Source: Sphingobium scionense (GTDB lineage Bacteria > Pseudomonadota > Alphaproteobacteria > Sphingomonadales > Sphingomonadaceae). From it: 64,000 bases of DNA. Below, one piece after another: positions 26,707-39,132 of the stretch. The stretch lies in NCBI RefSeq assembly GCF_014197035.1, contig NZ_JACIEU010000004.1:235067-299066 (forward strand). The letters are read 5' to 3'. The notes below the pieces were generated by a model, which saw only the letters and a program-made list of their open reading frames with translations, had not been told where the DNA came from and did no database searches. Position numbers and translations under genes: made by a program. Every line of letters starts with the position of its first letter. The stretch's first letter is position 1.

Positions 26707-27915
26707 TCAACGCCCTATCGTCTTGAGCGCCTGATCGAAGTCGGCGATCACATCATCCGGGTCTTCCAGGCCAACATTCAGGCGCAACATATCCTCGGTG
26801 ATGCCGACTTCCAGTCGCGCCTCTTCGGCCATGCCGAAATGAGTGGTCGATGCCGGATGGGTCATCAGCGAGCGCGAATCGCCGATATTGTTGCTGATGT
26901 CGACCAGTTCCAAGGCATTGAGCAGGCCATGCGCCTCGGCCCGGCCACCGCCGACATAGAGCGAGAAGATCGGCCCGGCCGCATCCATCTGCTGCATCGC
27001 CAGCGCATGCTGCGGATGGCTTTCGAGGCCCGGATACAGCACCTTGGGCAGGCGGGTTTCCAGAAACTGCGCAACCTTCAGCGCATTCTCGCTCTGGCGG
27101 CGGATGCGCAGGTCCAGCGTCTCCAGCCCCTTCAGCACCACCCAGGCATTGAACGCACTGAGCGTCGGGCCGGTATTGCGGTGGAAGGGCAGCAGCACAT
27201 TGTCGATCCAGTCGCGGCTGCCACAGATAGCGCCGGCCAGCACACGGCCCTGCCCGTCCATCATCTTGGTCGCGCTATAGGCGACGACATCGGCGCCGAA
27301 CTCCATCGGCCGCTGCAGCGCGGGCGAGGCGAAGGCGTTGTCGACGACGGTGGTGATGCCGCGTGCCCGGGCAATCGCGCAGACGGCGGCGATGTCGACC
27401 ACGTCCATGGTCGGGTTGGCCGGCGTCTCGAAGAAGAAGACCTTGGTATTGGGCTGTGCCGCCGCTTCCCAGGCCGCAACGTCGCTACCGTCGATTGTTG
27501 TCGTCGCGATGCCGAACTTGGGCAGCAGCGTGTCGACCAGCCAGCGGCAGGAGCCAAAAGCCGCCTTGGCCGCGACGACATGGTCGCCAGCCGATAGCTG
27601 GCACAGCAGGGCAGCGGTCATCGCCGCCATGCCGGTCGCGGTCGCGCGACAGGCTTCGGCGCCTTCCAGCAGGGCGATGCGCTGCTCCAGCATCTCGACG
27701 GTCGGGTTCTGCAGCCGGCTATAGGTCATGCCCTGCTGTTCACCGGCGAAGCGCGCGGCGGCATCCTCGGCCCGGTCGTAGCAATAGCCGCTGGACAGGA
27801 ACAAGGCCTCGGACGTCTCGCCATACTCGGTGCGCGCGGTGCCGCCCCGGATGGCCAGCGTCGCCGGCTTCCAGTTCTTGGTGATCTCAGGGTTCTGCCC
27901 GCTCTTCCGCTTCAT
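26707..27915 (-). CDS. metZ: O-succinylhomoserine sulfhydrylase
   Basis: PLP enzyme that makes homocysteine from O-succinylhomoserine and sulfide in direct methionine synthesis. Cys/Met-metabolism fold. YSRLQNPTVEMLEQRIALLEG, ATATGMAAM, VDNAFASPALQRP, and the PLP Lys in AYSATKMMDGQGRVLAG are visible, with the C-terminal SLMTHPASTTH and GLEDPDDVIADF. Cystathionine synthase or lyase relatives are hard to exclude, but the apaG neighbour and length (402) favour MetZ. Its ATG overlaps the threonine dehydratase stop. Confidence 0.9.
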   Translation of the reverse strand: MKRKSGQNPEITKNWKPATLAIRGGTARTEYGETSEALFLSSGYCYDRAEDAAARFAGEQQGMTYSRLQNPTVEMLEQRIALLEGAEACRATATGMAAMTAALLCQLSAGDHVVAAKAAFGSCRWLVDTLLPKFGIATTTIDGSDVAAWEAAAQPNTKVFFFETPANPTMDVVDIAAVCAIARARGITTVVDNAFASPALQRPMEFGADVVAYSATKMMDGQGRVLAGAICGSRDWIDNVLLPFHRNTGPTLSAFNAWVVLKGLETLDLRIRRQSENALKVAQFLETRLPKVLYPGLESHPQHALAMQQMDAAGPIFSLYVGGGRAEAHGLLNALELVDISNNIGDSRSLMTHPASTTHFGMAEEARLEVGITEDMLRLNVGLEDPDDVIADFDQALKTIGR

Positions 27916-28910
27916 ATCGCCTTCCGCATATCCGTCGTGACGCGCGGCGTGTCGCCGCCCAGTATCTGTGCCATCTGGCTCATGTCGCCATTACCGCCCG
28001 AGAGGATAACCGCAACCTTCTTGCCGCGCATCTGCTCCTTTTCCTGGATCAGCGCGGCGAGCGCCACTGCACCGGCGCCCTCGGCCAGATTATGCGTATC
28101 CTGCCAATAGATGCGGATGGCGTCCGCCACCTCGTCATCGGTGACGCCGACGAAGCGGTCGGCGCGCGGCCCAAAATAATCGAGCGCGGCCTGAACCGGG
28201 GTGCAGACGGCAACGCCATCGGCAAAGGTGTAGGCGGTCGGGCTGGTCAGCAACTGCCCTGCCTCGAACGAGCGCTTGGCGGCATCGACATGGGCGGACA
28301 CGACGCCGACGACCTTGGTCTTGAGGCCCAGCGCGTCGCGCGCCGCGATCGTGCCGCACAGGCCCGATCCGCAACCGACGGGAACGTAGACGGTATCGAG
28401 GTCCGGCACCGCATCGAACAGTTCCAGACCATAGCTGGCGACACCGCGGACCAGTTGCGTGTGATAGGCCGGCACCATGAACAGCCCCTGTTCAGCGGCC
28501 AGCCGGATCGCCTCCGCCTTGGCGCTGTCGAAATCATGGCCATGCTCGATCAGGGTCGCGCCGAATGCGCGCATCGCGGCATTCTTCTCCAGCGCATTGC
28601 CATGAGGGACGACGATCGTCGCCTGAAGGCCCGCCGCCGTGGCGGCGCGCACCTGCGCCTGGCCATGATTGCCGCGGGTCGCGGTGATGATGCCCGACAC
28701 CTCTGGATGAGTGCGGCGCAGCCAGTCGATATAGGTGATGGCGCCGCGCACCTTGAAGGCACCGGTCGGTGTGTGGTTCTCATGCTTGACCCAGGTTTCG
28801 ACGCCGATCCGCCCGGCCAGCAGTGGCCAGGCAAATTGCGGGGTCGGCGGCACCTGGTCATGGACCATGGCGGCGGCGGCACGAAGGCTGGACAGGGAAA
28901 AGTCGCTCAT
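27912..28910 (-). CDS. threonine/serine dehydratase family PLP enzyme
   Basis: Fold-type II PLP enzyme that deaminates threonine or serine, or acts on a related hydroxy-amino acid. The PLP Lys lies in HENHTPTGAFKVRGA, the asparagine loop is TRGNHGQAQ, and the phosphate-binding glycine loop is VGCGSGLCGT. The C-terminus has VILSGGNGDMS. The start at 28910 gives 332 residues, so no ACT regulatory domain is present, which suggests a catabolic rather than feedback-regulated enzyme. It is translationally coupled to metZ (ATGA). Confidence 0.88.
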   Translation of the reverse strand: MSDFSLSSLRAAAAMVHDQVPPTPQFAWPLLAGRIGVETWVKHENHTPTGAFKVRGAITYIDWLRRTHPEVSGIITATRGNHGQAQVRAATAAGLQATIVVPHGNALEKNAAMRAFGATLIEHGHDFDSAKAEAIRLAAEQGLFMVPAYHTQLVRGVASYGLELFDAVPDLDTVYVPVGCGSGLCGTIAARDALGLKTKVVGVVSAHVDAAKRSFEAGQLLTSPTAYTFADGVAVCTPVQAALDYFGPRADRFVGVTDDEVADAIRIYWQDTHNLAEGAGAVALAALIQEKEQMRGKKVAVILSGGNGDMSQMAQILGGDTPRVTTDMRKAI

Positions 28911-28969
28911 GCCGCTGCCTAGCCGCCCCGGAAAGCCGCCAACAGGACCGATATGCGCGAATTGGCCCC

Positions 28970-29398
28970 TTAGGCGGCCCTCCGCACCCTGCCCTCGATC
29001 AGCGGGTGCAGATGCGCCTCTTCCCATTCCATATGGTCGTAAAGCATATCCTGCAGCGCCAATGTGGCCCGCTTGTAATTGCTCCAGTCCGCGGTGATCT
29101 GGGCCGGGGTCCATTGCTTGATATGGTCGCTGTAGCGCAGGAACAGGGCCACCATGGTTCGGCCATGCTGATGCACCACCGGCTCGGCCTCGACAGCCAG
29201 CGCCCCCTGGCGCAGGCCGCGCGCCAGCATATCCTCACGCCCCATATGGTCGCGGAACAGCTGGGCGAAGCGGATGCGCCAGCGGGTCAGCAGCGCCATG
29301 TCACGGACGTCATCGTCCATCATGCTGGCAAAATCCCGCATCATGCCCCGCAGGGCATGATGGTCTTCAATCAAGTCAGTCGGCATTTGCGTCCCCAT
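28970..29398 (-). CDS. hemerythrin-like HHE-domain protein
   Basis: Four-helix bundle expected to bind a di-iron centre. About 142 residues, with the His-rich pattern IEDHHALR, FRDHMGRED, VVHQHGR and DHMEWEEAHLHPL distributed along the chain as in HHE proteins. Such proteins sense or store oxygen or respond to nitric oxide or iron stress. The N-terminal MGTQ may be dispensable, with MPTDLIEDHH as the true start. It stands alone, 60 bases upstream of the threonine dehydratase gene. Confidence 0.85.
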   Translation of the reverse strand: MGTQMPTDLIEDHHALRGMMRDFASMMDDDVRDMALLTRWRIRFAQLFRDHMGREDMLARGLRQGALAVEAEPVVHQHGRTMVALFLRYSDHIKQWTPAQITADWSNYKRATLALQDMLYDHMEWEEAHLHPLIEGRVRRAA

Positions 29399-29470
29399 TC
29401 CTCGCTCATATCGACCAGGAACGAAGAAACTTTACGTTCGCGTCACGCAAATGCGACGAACCGAGCCTGA

Positions 29471-30514
29471 TCAGAGCGCCGCGAGGACCGCGTCGCCCAT
29501 CTCCACCGTGTTCATCGTGCCGCCCAGATCCGGCGAGCGGGCGCCGTCGGCCAGCGCCTTGGCCACCGCCGCCTCGATCCGGTCGGCCGGGTCGGACAGG
29601 TTCAGCGAGTAACGCAACATCATCGCCGCCGACAGGATTGTCGCCAGGGGATTGGCCTTGCCCTGGCCGGCAATGTCGGGCGCCGAGCCATGGATCGGCT
29701 CATAAAGGCCCTGGCCGCTGCCGTTGAGCGTCGCCGACGCCAGCATGCCGATGGAGCCGACGCACATGCTCGCTTGGTCCGAAAGAATATCGCCAAACAG
29801 ATTGCCGGTGACGATGACGTCGAACTGGCCGGGATTGCGCACCAATTGCATCGCGGCATTGTCGACATACATGTGGGTCAGGGCGACGTCGGGATATTCG
29901 GCCGACACCTCGATCACCACGTCGCGCCACAGTTGGCTGGTTTCCAGCACATTGGCCTTGTCGACCGAGCAGAGCTTGCCGCGACGCGCGCGCGCCGCCT
30001 GGAAGCCGGCATGGGCGATGCGGCGCACCTCGGCTTCGTTATAGGACATGATGTCATAGCCTTCGCGCAGGCCGTCGGCGGTGGTGCGAAAGCCTTTCTC
30101 GCCGAAATAGACGTCGCCATTGGTCTCGCGCACGATCAGCAGGTCGATTGAGCCGGCCACTTCGGGCTTGAGCGCGCTTTCATGCGCCAGTTCGGGGAAG
30201 ACCTTGGCCGGGCGCAGGTTCGAGAAGAGGCCCAGTTCCTTGCGGAGGCCCAGGATCGCCTGTTCCGGACGCAGATGGCGTTCCAGCGAGTCGCAATCGG
30301 GATCTCCGACCGCGCCGAACAGGATCGCGTCGGCGCGCTTGGCGATGTCCAGCGTCTCGGGCGGCAGCGGATGGCCGACCGCCTTGTAGGCCGCACCGCC
30401 TACCAGCCCCTCTTCATAGGTGAGGCCATCGATCGCCAGCGCATCCAGCACGCGCTTCGCCTGCGCGACGATCTCGGGGCCGATACCATCTCCAGGGAAC
30501 AGGGCGATCAACAT
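29471..30514 (-). CDS. leuB: 3-isopropylmalate dehydrogenase
   Basis: Oxidative decarboxylation of 3-isopropylmalate in leucine synthesis. 347 residues starting [16 protein letters not shown]. Substrate-binding Arg residues lie in [15 protein letters not shown], the metal-ligand Asp in [13 protein letters not shown], and NAD-binding in [14 protein letters not shown]. An AGAGG ribosome site precedes the ATG. leuCD are not adjacent in this window. Confidence 0.97.
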   Translation of the reverse strand: MLIALFPGDGIGPEIVAQAKRVLDALAIDGLTYEEGLVGGAAYKAVGHPLPPETLDIAKRADAILFGAVGDPDCDSLERHLRPEQAILGLRKELGLFSNLRPAKVFPELAHESALKPEVAGSIDLLIVRETNGDVYFGEKGFRTTADGLREGYDIMSYNEAEVRRIAHAGFQAARARRGKLCSVDKANVLETSQLWRDVVIEVSAEYPDVALTHMYVDNAAMQLVRNPGQFDVIVTGNLFGDILSDQASMCVGSIGMLASATLNGSGQGLYEPIHGSAPDIAGQGKANPLATILSAAMMLRYSLNLSDPADRIEAAVAKALADGARSPDLGGTMNTVEMGDAVLAAL

Positions 30515-30634
30515 GGGAAACCTCTTTCTAAATCTCTGCCGGCACGGTTCCGCGAAAGAAAATGGCCGCCGCTGCCCGGCAGGCGAACGGAGAATGCGGA
30601 AACGGCACGCCCGCCCTTGCAAAAACTGCGCGCG

Positions 30635-31369
30635 TTACGCAACCGCTCTTTTCAGCCGGTCGACCAGTCTTTCGCGCGCAGCCAGCACATCGGCCCGCCT
30701 TTCAGTCAACACCGAACGCTCCAGGAAGAAGCCGGTCAGACGCAACCCATCCATGATCTGCGGCCAGTCGCCAGCTCCGCCCTGCAACAGGAAAGGCGGG
30801 AGCGGCAGCAGGCGCGCCTCATAGCCCTCCGCCCCTGCCCGGCTGACCGCCGCCGCGCTGCGCGGGCTGACAAAGGCCAGCTCGTCGGCAATTCCAGTGG
30901 CCGCGCAGCGGCTGAGGTCGAGGCCGAAGCCGAGTTCGGCGAGCAGCAGCAATTCATAGCGGACCAGAGCCGCCGCCCAGCCCCGCGCCGCCGGCGCCGC
31001 CTCGACCGCACCGAGCACGCCGTCCAGCGCTTCGTAGAGCGTCGGATAGGGCGTCCCCTCCGGCAGCGCCGCTGCCGTCAGCGCGCAGGCCCAGTCGATC
31101 GCCGCCGCCGGCAATGGCTCGCCCAGCAGGGGCGCGCGGCTATGCTCCAGTTCGACGGTCAGGCTCGCCAGTTGATCCTCCGTCCGGGCGCGAAACTCGG
31201 CCTTCACGGCATTGCCCGGCAGCAGGACCGGACGCAGCCCCCGCGACCGCCCGCCGCGCACATAGCCCGCGACCAGCCCATGGTCGGGTGTCAGCAGCCG
31301 CGCGACCGCGCCATGTTCGCCATGGGCGCGCAGCGCGCAGACGATGCCGGATGTGATGAGGACGGGCAT
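30635..31369 (-). CDS. recO: DNA repair protein RecO
   Basis: RecFOR-pathway mediator that helps load RecA on single-stranded DNA. 244 residues. The N-terminal OB fold is recognisable from [20 protein letters not shown] and [14 protein letters not shown]; the helical C-terminal part ([21 protein letters not shown]) is typical. Only one Cys is present in the zinc-finger region, usual for many alphaproteobacterial RecO. It ends 120 bases before the leuB start. Confidence 0.9.
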   Translation of the reverse strand: MPVLITSGIVCALRAHGEHGAVARLLTPDHGLVAGYVRGGRSRGLRPVLLPGNAVKAEFRARTEDQLASLTVELEHSRAPLLGEPLPAAAIDWACALTAAALPEGTPYPTLYEALDGVLGAVEAAPAARGWAAALVRYELLLLAELGFGLDLSRCAATGIADELAFVSPRSAAAVSRAGAEGYEARLLPLPPFLLQGGAGDWPQIMDGLRLTGFFLERSVLTERRADVLAARERLVDRLKRAVA

Positions 31370-31407
31370 GGCGCCTTCCTATCGACGATCCGGCATCCGT
31401 GCCAAAT

Positions 31408-32388
31408 CTAATGTTGCGGCTGCGCCTCGCCACGGGTGCGCCACAGCGACAGGCCGATACCCGCGCCCAACACTCCGGCCGTCACCAGCAAGGAAAAGAG
31501 CGGCGGGATCTTCTCCAGCCCCAGCGCGTCGGCCAGGAAGATCTTGGCGCCGATGAAGATCAGCACCACCGACAGCGCATATTTGAGATAATGGAAGCGG
31601 TGGACCGCCGCCGCCAGCGCGAAATAGAGCGCGCGCAGCCCCAGGATCGCGAAGATGTTGGAGGTATAGACCAGATAGGGATCGGTGGTGATGGCGAAGA
31701 TCGCCGGCACCGAGTCCACCGCGAAGATGACGTCGGCAATCTCGATCATCACCAGCGCCAGGAACAGCGGCGTCGCATGGAGCAACGGCTTTCCGCCCGG
31801 CTCGGCCGGCTGGCGCACGAAGAAATGATCGCCCTCCACCCGATCGGTCACGCGCATGTGACGGCGCAGGAAACCGAGCAGCCGGTTGCCCTCCATCGTC
31901 TGTTCCTTGCCCACGGTCCACAGCATGCGGATGCCGGTGAAGATCAGGATCGCCGCGAAGAGATAGAGCGCCCAGGAGACATTCTGAACCAGCGCCGCGC
32001 CCAGCCCGATCATGATCGCGCGCAGGACGATGACGCCGATGATGCCCCAGAACAGCACCTCATGCTGATAGCGGCGTGGCACATGGAAGAAGGAGAAGAT
32101 CATCGCGATGACGAAGACATTGTCGAGCGCCAGCGATTTTTCGACGACGAAGCCAGTGAGATAGGCAACCGCCGCCTCCTGCCCCATCTGCCAGGCGATC
32201 CAGCCGCCGAACGCCAAACCGATGGCGATGTAGAAGCCGGCCAGCTTCACGCTTTCGCGCACGCCGATCTCGCGCTGCTTGCGATGCAACACGCCCAGAT
32301 CCAACGCCAGCAGCGCGATGATGATCGTCAGGAAGAGCGCCCACATCCAGATGGGCTTGTTGAGAAAGTCGGTCGTCAGAAAATCCAT
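31408..32388 (-). CDS. TerC/Alx family integral membrane protein
   Basis: Nine-helix or so membrane protein of the TerC family, associated with tellurite resistance, manganese export and metalation of exported enzymes. 326 residues. The charged intramembrane motifs are ALLALDLGVLHRK near the N-terminus, FVVEKSLALDNVFVIAMIFS, and VMIEIADVIFAVDSVPAIFAIT, all diagnostic. It resembles Alx-type proteins. I did not see a recognisable yybP-ykoY (manganese) riboswitch in the 140 bases upstream. Confidence 0.92.
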   Translation of the reverse strand: MDFLTTDFLNKPIWMWALFLTIIIALLALDLGVLHRKQREIGVRESVKLAGFYIAIGLAFGGWIAWQMGQEAAVAYLTGFVVEKSLALDNVFVIAMIFSFFHVPRRYQHEVLFWGIIGVIVLRAIMIGLGAALVQNVSWALYLFAAILIFTGIRMLWTVGKEQTMEGNRLLGFLRRHMRVTDRVEGDHFFVRQPAEPGGKPLLHATPLFLALVMIEIADVIFAVDSVPAIFAITTDPYLVYTSNIFAILGLRALYFALAAAVHRFHYLKYALSVVLIFIGAKIFLADALGLEKIPPLFSLLVTAGVLGAGIGLSLWRTRGEAQPQH

Positions 32389-32528
32389 GACAAGTCCGTG
32401 CTGCGAATATGCAGGTCAAGCGGACGGCATGGCTCCCGGTTCCCTCAGCGGAAATATGTCGGAAAGCGGCAATCGAACAGCAATGATCACGGCCCGGCGC
32501 AGGTCAGGCTGCACCGGGCTGCTAATGA

Positions 32529-35046
<2,518 letters not shown>

Positions 35047-35050
<4 letters not shown>

Positions 35051-36573
35051 GCCGCGCGCAGTTCTTCCAGCACGTTACGCACCGTTTCCTGCAATTCCTG
35101 GGAACGGCTGGACAAGGCGGTGGCCGCCGCATCAGTCTCGCCCATGGCCGATTGCGCCTCCGCCAGGGCCAGGCTGAGCGCTTCAGCCTGGGATGCTGCT
35201 TCGGCGATATGGCGCGCCATCTCCTCGGTCGCCGCCGCGATCTCGCCGGTGGCGCGTATCTGCTCCGCCACATCATCGACGATGCCGGCGGTCGACCGGT
35301 CGATCGTGTCGGCCGATTGGGTCGCGACATCGATCGCGCCCGACACGCTGTCGGCCGCGCGGCGAATATCCTGCAGATAGATGTCGATCTGGCGGGTCGC
35401 CTCGGCCGTCTGCGCCGCCAGGCTCTTCATCTCCGATGCCACCACGGCAAAGCCGCGCACCTCGCTGCCGCTGCGCGCCGCCTCGATCCCGGCATTGAGC
35501 GACAGGGTCCGGCTCTGCGCCGCGATCTGGGAAATCAGCGCGACGATCGAACTCGCGGAATCGACCGTCGCCGACAGGATGTCGACCTCCGGCGTCAGCG
35601 CGCGGGTCGCCATGGCGCCGCGCAGCGCATGGTCGCGGGTGTGGCTGGCACTGCCACCCACCCCACTGATCGATGTCGCCAGCTTTTCCGTATCCTGCGC
35701 CACCGCGCGGACGTCGCCGTCGGCGCGGGCATGGGCCTTGCGCAATTCGGCCGAACGCTGGGTCGTATGGTCGAGCAGATCGAACAGCCATTGCTTGCTG
35801 GCCGACAATTGCCCGGCCAGTTGCCCCAGATCGCCGACCACCGCACCCAGCCGTGCTTCCAGCGCATCGGCGACCAGCCGACGCCGCTCGGTCGCTTCCT
35901 CGGCCCGCCGCGCAGCTTCCTCGATCCCGCGCTGCCGGGTAGCGATCGTCTGCGCCCGTTCCAGTTCGGCCAGCGCGACTTCCGCCCGCTCCTTCGCCGC
36001 GTCGGCTTCCTTGCGCAGACCTTCGCTCCGCTGCCGCTCCTCGGTCTGCAGGCGGATGGTCTGGGTCAGCAACGACACGATCCACCACAGCATCAGGGTC
36101 TGGATCACAACCACCAGCGCATGCACCAACACGCGCGGCAGATCGCCCTCACTGGCAAACACCCAGGCCGGATAGCTATAGTTAAGGATCAGATGATGGA
36201 GCGCCGTCACGCCGGCCGCGACCAACAGTGCCCGTCGGTCGAGCAGCACGGTCTGCGCCGCCAGCGCCGCGAAAAAGCCCATATGCATGTCCATCTGCCA
36301 GGCATGACCGCGCAGCAGGAATACATAGAGCGCCGGGATCGCCACCGATGTCACCGCCAGGGTCATGCGCGCCGGCGCCGAAATGTCACGGCGCCGGACC
36401 ATCATGGTCGGCAACAGCGCCAACAGCGCGGCGGCCAGCGCGCCGACCTCCGCATCGGGAGACTTCAGCAACCAGCCGATCAGCATCAGTGCAGGCACAT
36501 TCAGCCAGAACAGCCACATCAGCATGCGCGCGCCGGCCAGGCGGATGGTTTCCATCGGGCGTTCGACGTTCAT
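35047..36573 (-). CDS. methyl-accepting chemotaxis protein-like receptor with multi-span membrane sensor
   Basis: 508 residues. The N-terminal half has about six hydrophobic helices (MLMWLFWLNVPALMLIGW onward, through VVVIQTLMLWWIVSLLT), without a periplasmic ligand domain. A coiled coil then leads to an MCP signalling domain. The tip region NAGIEAARSGSEVRGFAVVASEMKSLA deviates from the usual NAAIEAARAGE...GRGFAVVAxEVRxLA and lacks an NLLAL stretch (TLSLN instead). It may signal to a divergent Che system or act as a non-canonical receptor. Its start overlaps the upstream 101-residue gene. Confidence 0.88.
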
Positions 36574-36875
36574 GCCCGGCCTCCCTGGCCAACGCAGAGG
36601 AAATCGGGCGCTGCCAGCAGCAGAACGCCGCGGGCGATCATTGGCCAGGCCAGGCGTTCGCGATCGCCGCGCACCACCAATGCACCATCAAACTGCCCCT
36701 TGCCGACCGGGATCGCGCCGACCGCGATCAATCCGGCCGCCAGTCCATGGGCGCTGGCCGTGGTCAGGGGAATGGCGAGCATGTCGCCACGCGCCGGCGG
36801 CGCGAAAACGCCCGCCAGCATCATAAAACCGACTGTCGCCAATTGCGCAGCCGCAAGCCCCCACCTGTTCCCCAC
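36570..36875 (-). CDS. conserved-looking hypothetical protein, 101 aa
   Basis: MGNRWGLAAAQLATVGFMMLAGVFA forms a signal-anchor-like hydrophobic start. It continues as a soluble domain with FAPPARGDMLAIPLT, GALVVRGDRERLAWPM and a hydrophobic segment GVLLLAAPDFLC. The stop overlaps the chemoreceptor ATG (ATGA), so the two are coupled and could act together. No family is recognised with confidence. Confidence 0.65.
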   Translation of the reverse strand: MGNRWGLAAAQLATVGFMMLAGVFAPPARGDMLAIPLTTASAHGLAAGLIAVGAIPVGKGQFDGALVVRGDRERLAWPMIARGVLLLAAPDFLCVGQGGRA

Positions 36876-36973
36876 TCTTGTCTCCCCCGCCCATCGGCCG
36901 GGGAAACATCACCATCAATCGTTAACGCGACACTTATGAGCCAGCAAAAATCATTGCGGCAACGTCACATTTT

Positions 36974-38887
36974 TCAACCATGGAAATAATCATAGACTTG
37001 CTGGGCAACCGCCTTCGACACGCCGGGTGCCCGCTGCAAATCCTCCAGCGCGGCGTCCCGCACCGCCCGCGCGGTGCCGAAATGCATCAAAAGGGCCTTT
37101 TTCCGGGCCGGACCGATACCCGGCACCTCGTCCAGCGACGACACGGTGATCGCCTTGCTGCGCTTCGCCCGATGCGCACCGATGGCAAAGCGATGCGCTT
37201 CATCGCGCAGGCGCTGCATATAGAACAGCACTGGATGGTTGATCGGGAGACTCACCTCCCGACCGTCCATCAGATGGAATACCTCGCGCCCGTCGCGGCC
37301 ATGATGCGGCCCCTTGGCGATGCCGATCATGCAGACATCTTCGATGCCCATATCCTCCAGCATCGCCCGCGCCGCCGACAATTGCCCCTTGCCGCCGTCG
37401 ATCAGCACCAGATCGGGCCATTCACCACCATCGCGATCCGGATCTTCGCGTGCCGCCCGGCCGAAGCGCCGCTCGAACATCTCGCGCATCATCGCGAAAT
37501 CGTCGTTTGAGATTTCGGGGTTCTTCATGTTGAACTTGCGATAGGCGTTCTTGCGGAAGCCCTCCGGCCCGGCGACCACCATGGCCCCCAGCGCATGGGC
37601 GCCCTGGATATGGCTGTTGTCATAGATTTCGATCCGGTCGGGCACGCCTTCCAGCCCGAATGCCTCGACCATCTCGTCCAATATCTTGGCCTGGGTCGTG
37701 GTCTCGGCCAGACGCCGGTCGAGCGCCTCCACCGCATTGCGCTGCGCCTGCTTGATCAGGCGCGTCCGATCGCCGCGCTGGGGCACCTCGATCCGCACCT
37801 TGCTGCCCAGCCTTTCGCTCAGCGCTAATGCCATCAGTTCGCACTCCGCCGGCTCACGATCGGTCAGGATCAGCTTGGGCGGCGGCACTTCCTCGTAAAA
37901 TTGTGCCATGAAGCTTTCCAGCACCTCTTCGGTCGCCACATCATTGGTGTGGACCGGAAAGAAGCTGCGATGGCCCCAATTCTGGCCGCCCCGAATGAAG
38001 AAGGCCTGGATGCACATCGATCCGCCCTTCTCCGCCAGCCCGAAGATGTCCGCATCGCCCAGCCCCTCGGCATTGATCGCCTGCGCCCCCTGAATGAAGG
38101 TCAGCGCCTTCAGCCGGTCGCGGATCACCGCCGCCTGTTCGAAATCCAGCGCCTCGGCCGCCGTCTCCATTGCCGCGCCCAGCTTCTGCTGCACAGCGGT
38201 CGACTTGCCGCCCAGGAAATCCTGGGCGTCCTGCACCAGTTCGGCATAGCCCGCCGGATCGATACGATCGACGCAAGGCGCCGAACAGCGCTTGATTTGA
38301 TAAAGGAGGCAAGGCCGTGAGCGATTGGCAAAGAAGCTGTCGGTGCAGCTGCGCAGCAGGAATAGCTTCTGCAGCGCGTTGATGGTCCGCGTCACCGATC
38401 CGGCGCTGGCGAAGGGCCCATAATAACGCCCCTTATATTTGCGCGCGCCGCGATGCTTCTGCACGCGGGGAAAATCATGATCCTCGCGCAGCAGGATGAA
38501 GGGGAAGCTTTTGTCGTCGCGCAGCAGGACATTATAGGGCGGGCGATAGCGCTTGATGAGTTGCGCCTCCAGCAGCAGCGCTTCGGCTTCGCTGTTGGTG
38601 GTGACGATGGTCATGCTGCGCGTCTGCGCCACCATGCGCCGTAGCCGGTTGGGCAGGCGATCGACCTGGGTATAATTGGCGACCCGATTCTTGAGCGCCC
38701 GCGCCTTGCCGACATAAAGGACATCGCCGCGCGCATCGTGCATCCGATAGACGCCGGGACGGATCGGCAGCGTCTTGAGCGTCGTACGGATCGCATCCAC
38801 GCCCGCATCGATGTCGGGTTGGCTGCCGGTGACGGTATAGGTCGCCTTGTCTTCGTTGAAACGGTCGGGGGATTGCGGCTGCGACAT
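36974..38887 (-). CDS. uvrC: excinuclease ABC subunit C
   Basis: Dual-incision nuclease of nucleotide excision repair. 637 residues. The GIY-YIG domain (PGVYRMHDARGDVLYVGKARALKNRV), a Cys-rich UvrC insertion (RPCLLYQIKRCSAPCV), the UVR motif region, the RNase H-like C-terminal nuclease (DNSHIQGAHALGAMVV, LVLIDGGKGQL), and the final helix-hairpin-helix (LDEVPGIGPARKKALL) are all present in order. The start at 38887 gives normal length; the longer frame to 38971 has no conserved sequence. Confidence 0.97.
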   Translation of the reverse strand: MSQPQSPDRFNEDKATYTVTGSQPDIDAGVDAIRTTLKTLPIRPGVYRMHDARGDVLYVGKARALKNRVANYTQVDRLPNRLRRMVAQTRSMTIVTTNSEAEALLLEAQLIKRYRPPYNVLLRDDKSFPFILLREDHDFPRVQKHRGARKYKGRYYGPFASAGSVTRTINALQKLFLLRSCTDSFFANRSRPCLLYQIKRCSAPCVDRIDPAGYAELVQDAQDFLGGKSTAVQQKLGAAMETAAEALDFEQAAVIRDRLKALTFIQGAQAINAEGLGDADIFGLAEKGGSMCIQAFFIRGGQNWGHRSFFPVHTNDVATEEVLESFMAQFYEEVPPPKLILTDREPAECELMALALSERLGSKVRIEVPQRGDRTRLIKQAQRNAVEALDRRLAETTTQAKILDEMVEAFGLEGVPDRIEIYDNSHIQGAHALGAMVVAGPEGFRKNAYRKFNMKNPEISNDDFAMMREMFERRFGRAAREDPDRDGGEWPDLVLIDGGKGQLSAARAMLEDMGIEDVCMIGIAKGPHHGRDGREVFHLMDGREVSLPINHPVLFYMQRLRDEAHRFAIGAHRAKRSKAITVSSLDEVPGIGPARKKALLMHFGTARAVRDAALEDLQRAPGVSKAVAQQVYDYFHG

Positions 38888-39132
38888 GGCCGCAGAGATA
38901 GCGGCACCGGCGCGGATCGCAATGGCAGGATGGAACAAAGCACGGCCAAGGGCAGCATTCATGACTGTCATTCATGGCTGTCTTGACGAAAGCCGACCTA
39001 ATCAACAGCCTGTCGACTTCCTATGTTGGACAGGCGCAGGTCATCCCCTGGCCCGCGCCCATCCAAGAATAGCAGCGGAGGGGCATCCATTGCCCACACA
39101 CCGCGAACCTCAAGCAAAGGGACAACTTCCCC

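Noticed and set aside
32389..32528. yybP-ykoY manganese riboswitch before the TerC gene
   Set aside because: TerC-family genes often carry it, but I could not find the conserved core in these 140 bases.
35152..36939. Long plus-strand frame opposite the chemoreceptor
   Set aside because: His/Arg/Gln-rich low-complexity translation, typical of an antisense frame; the receptor on the other strand has helices, coiled coil and an MCP signature.
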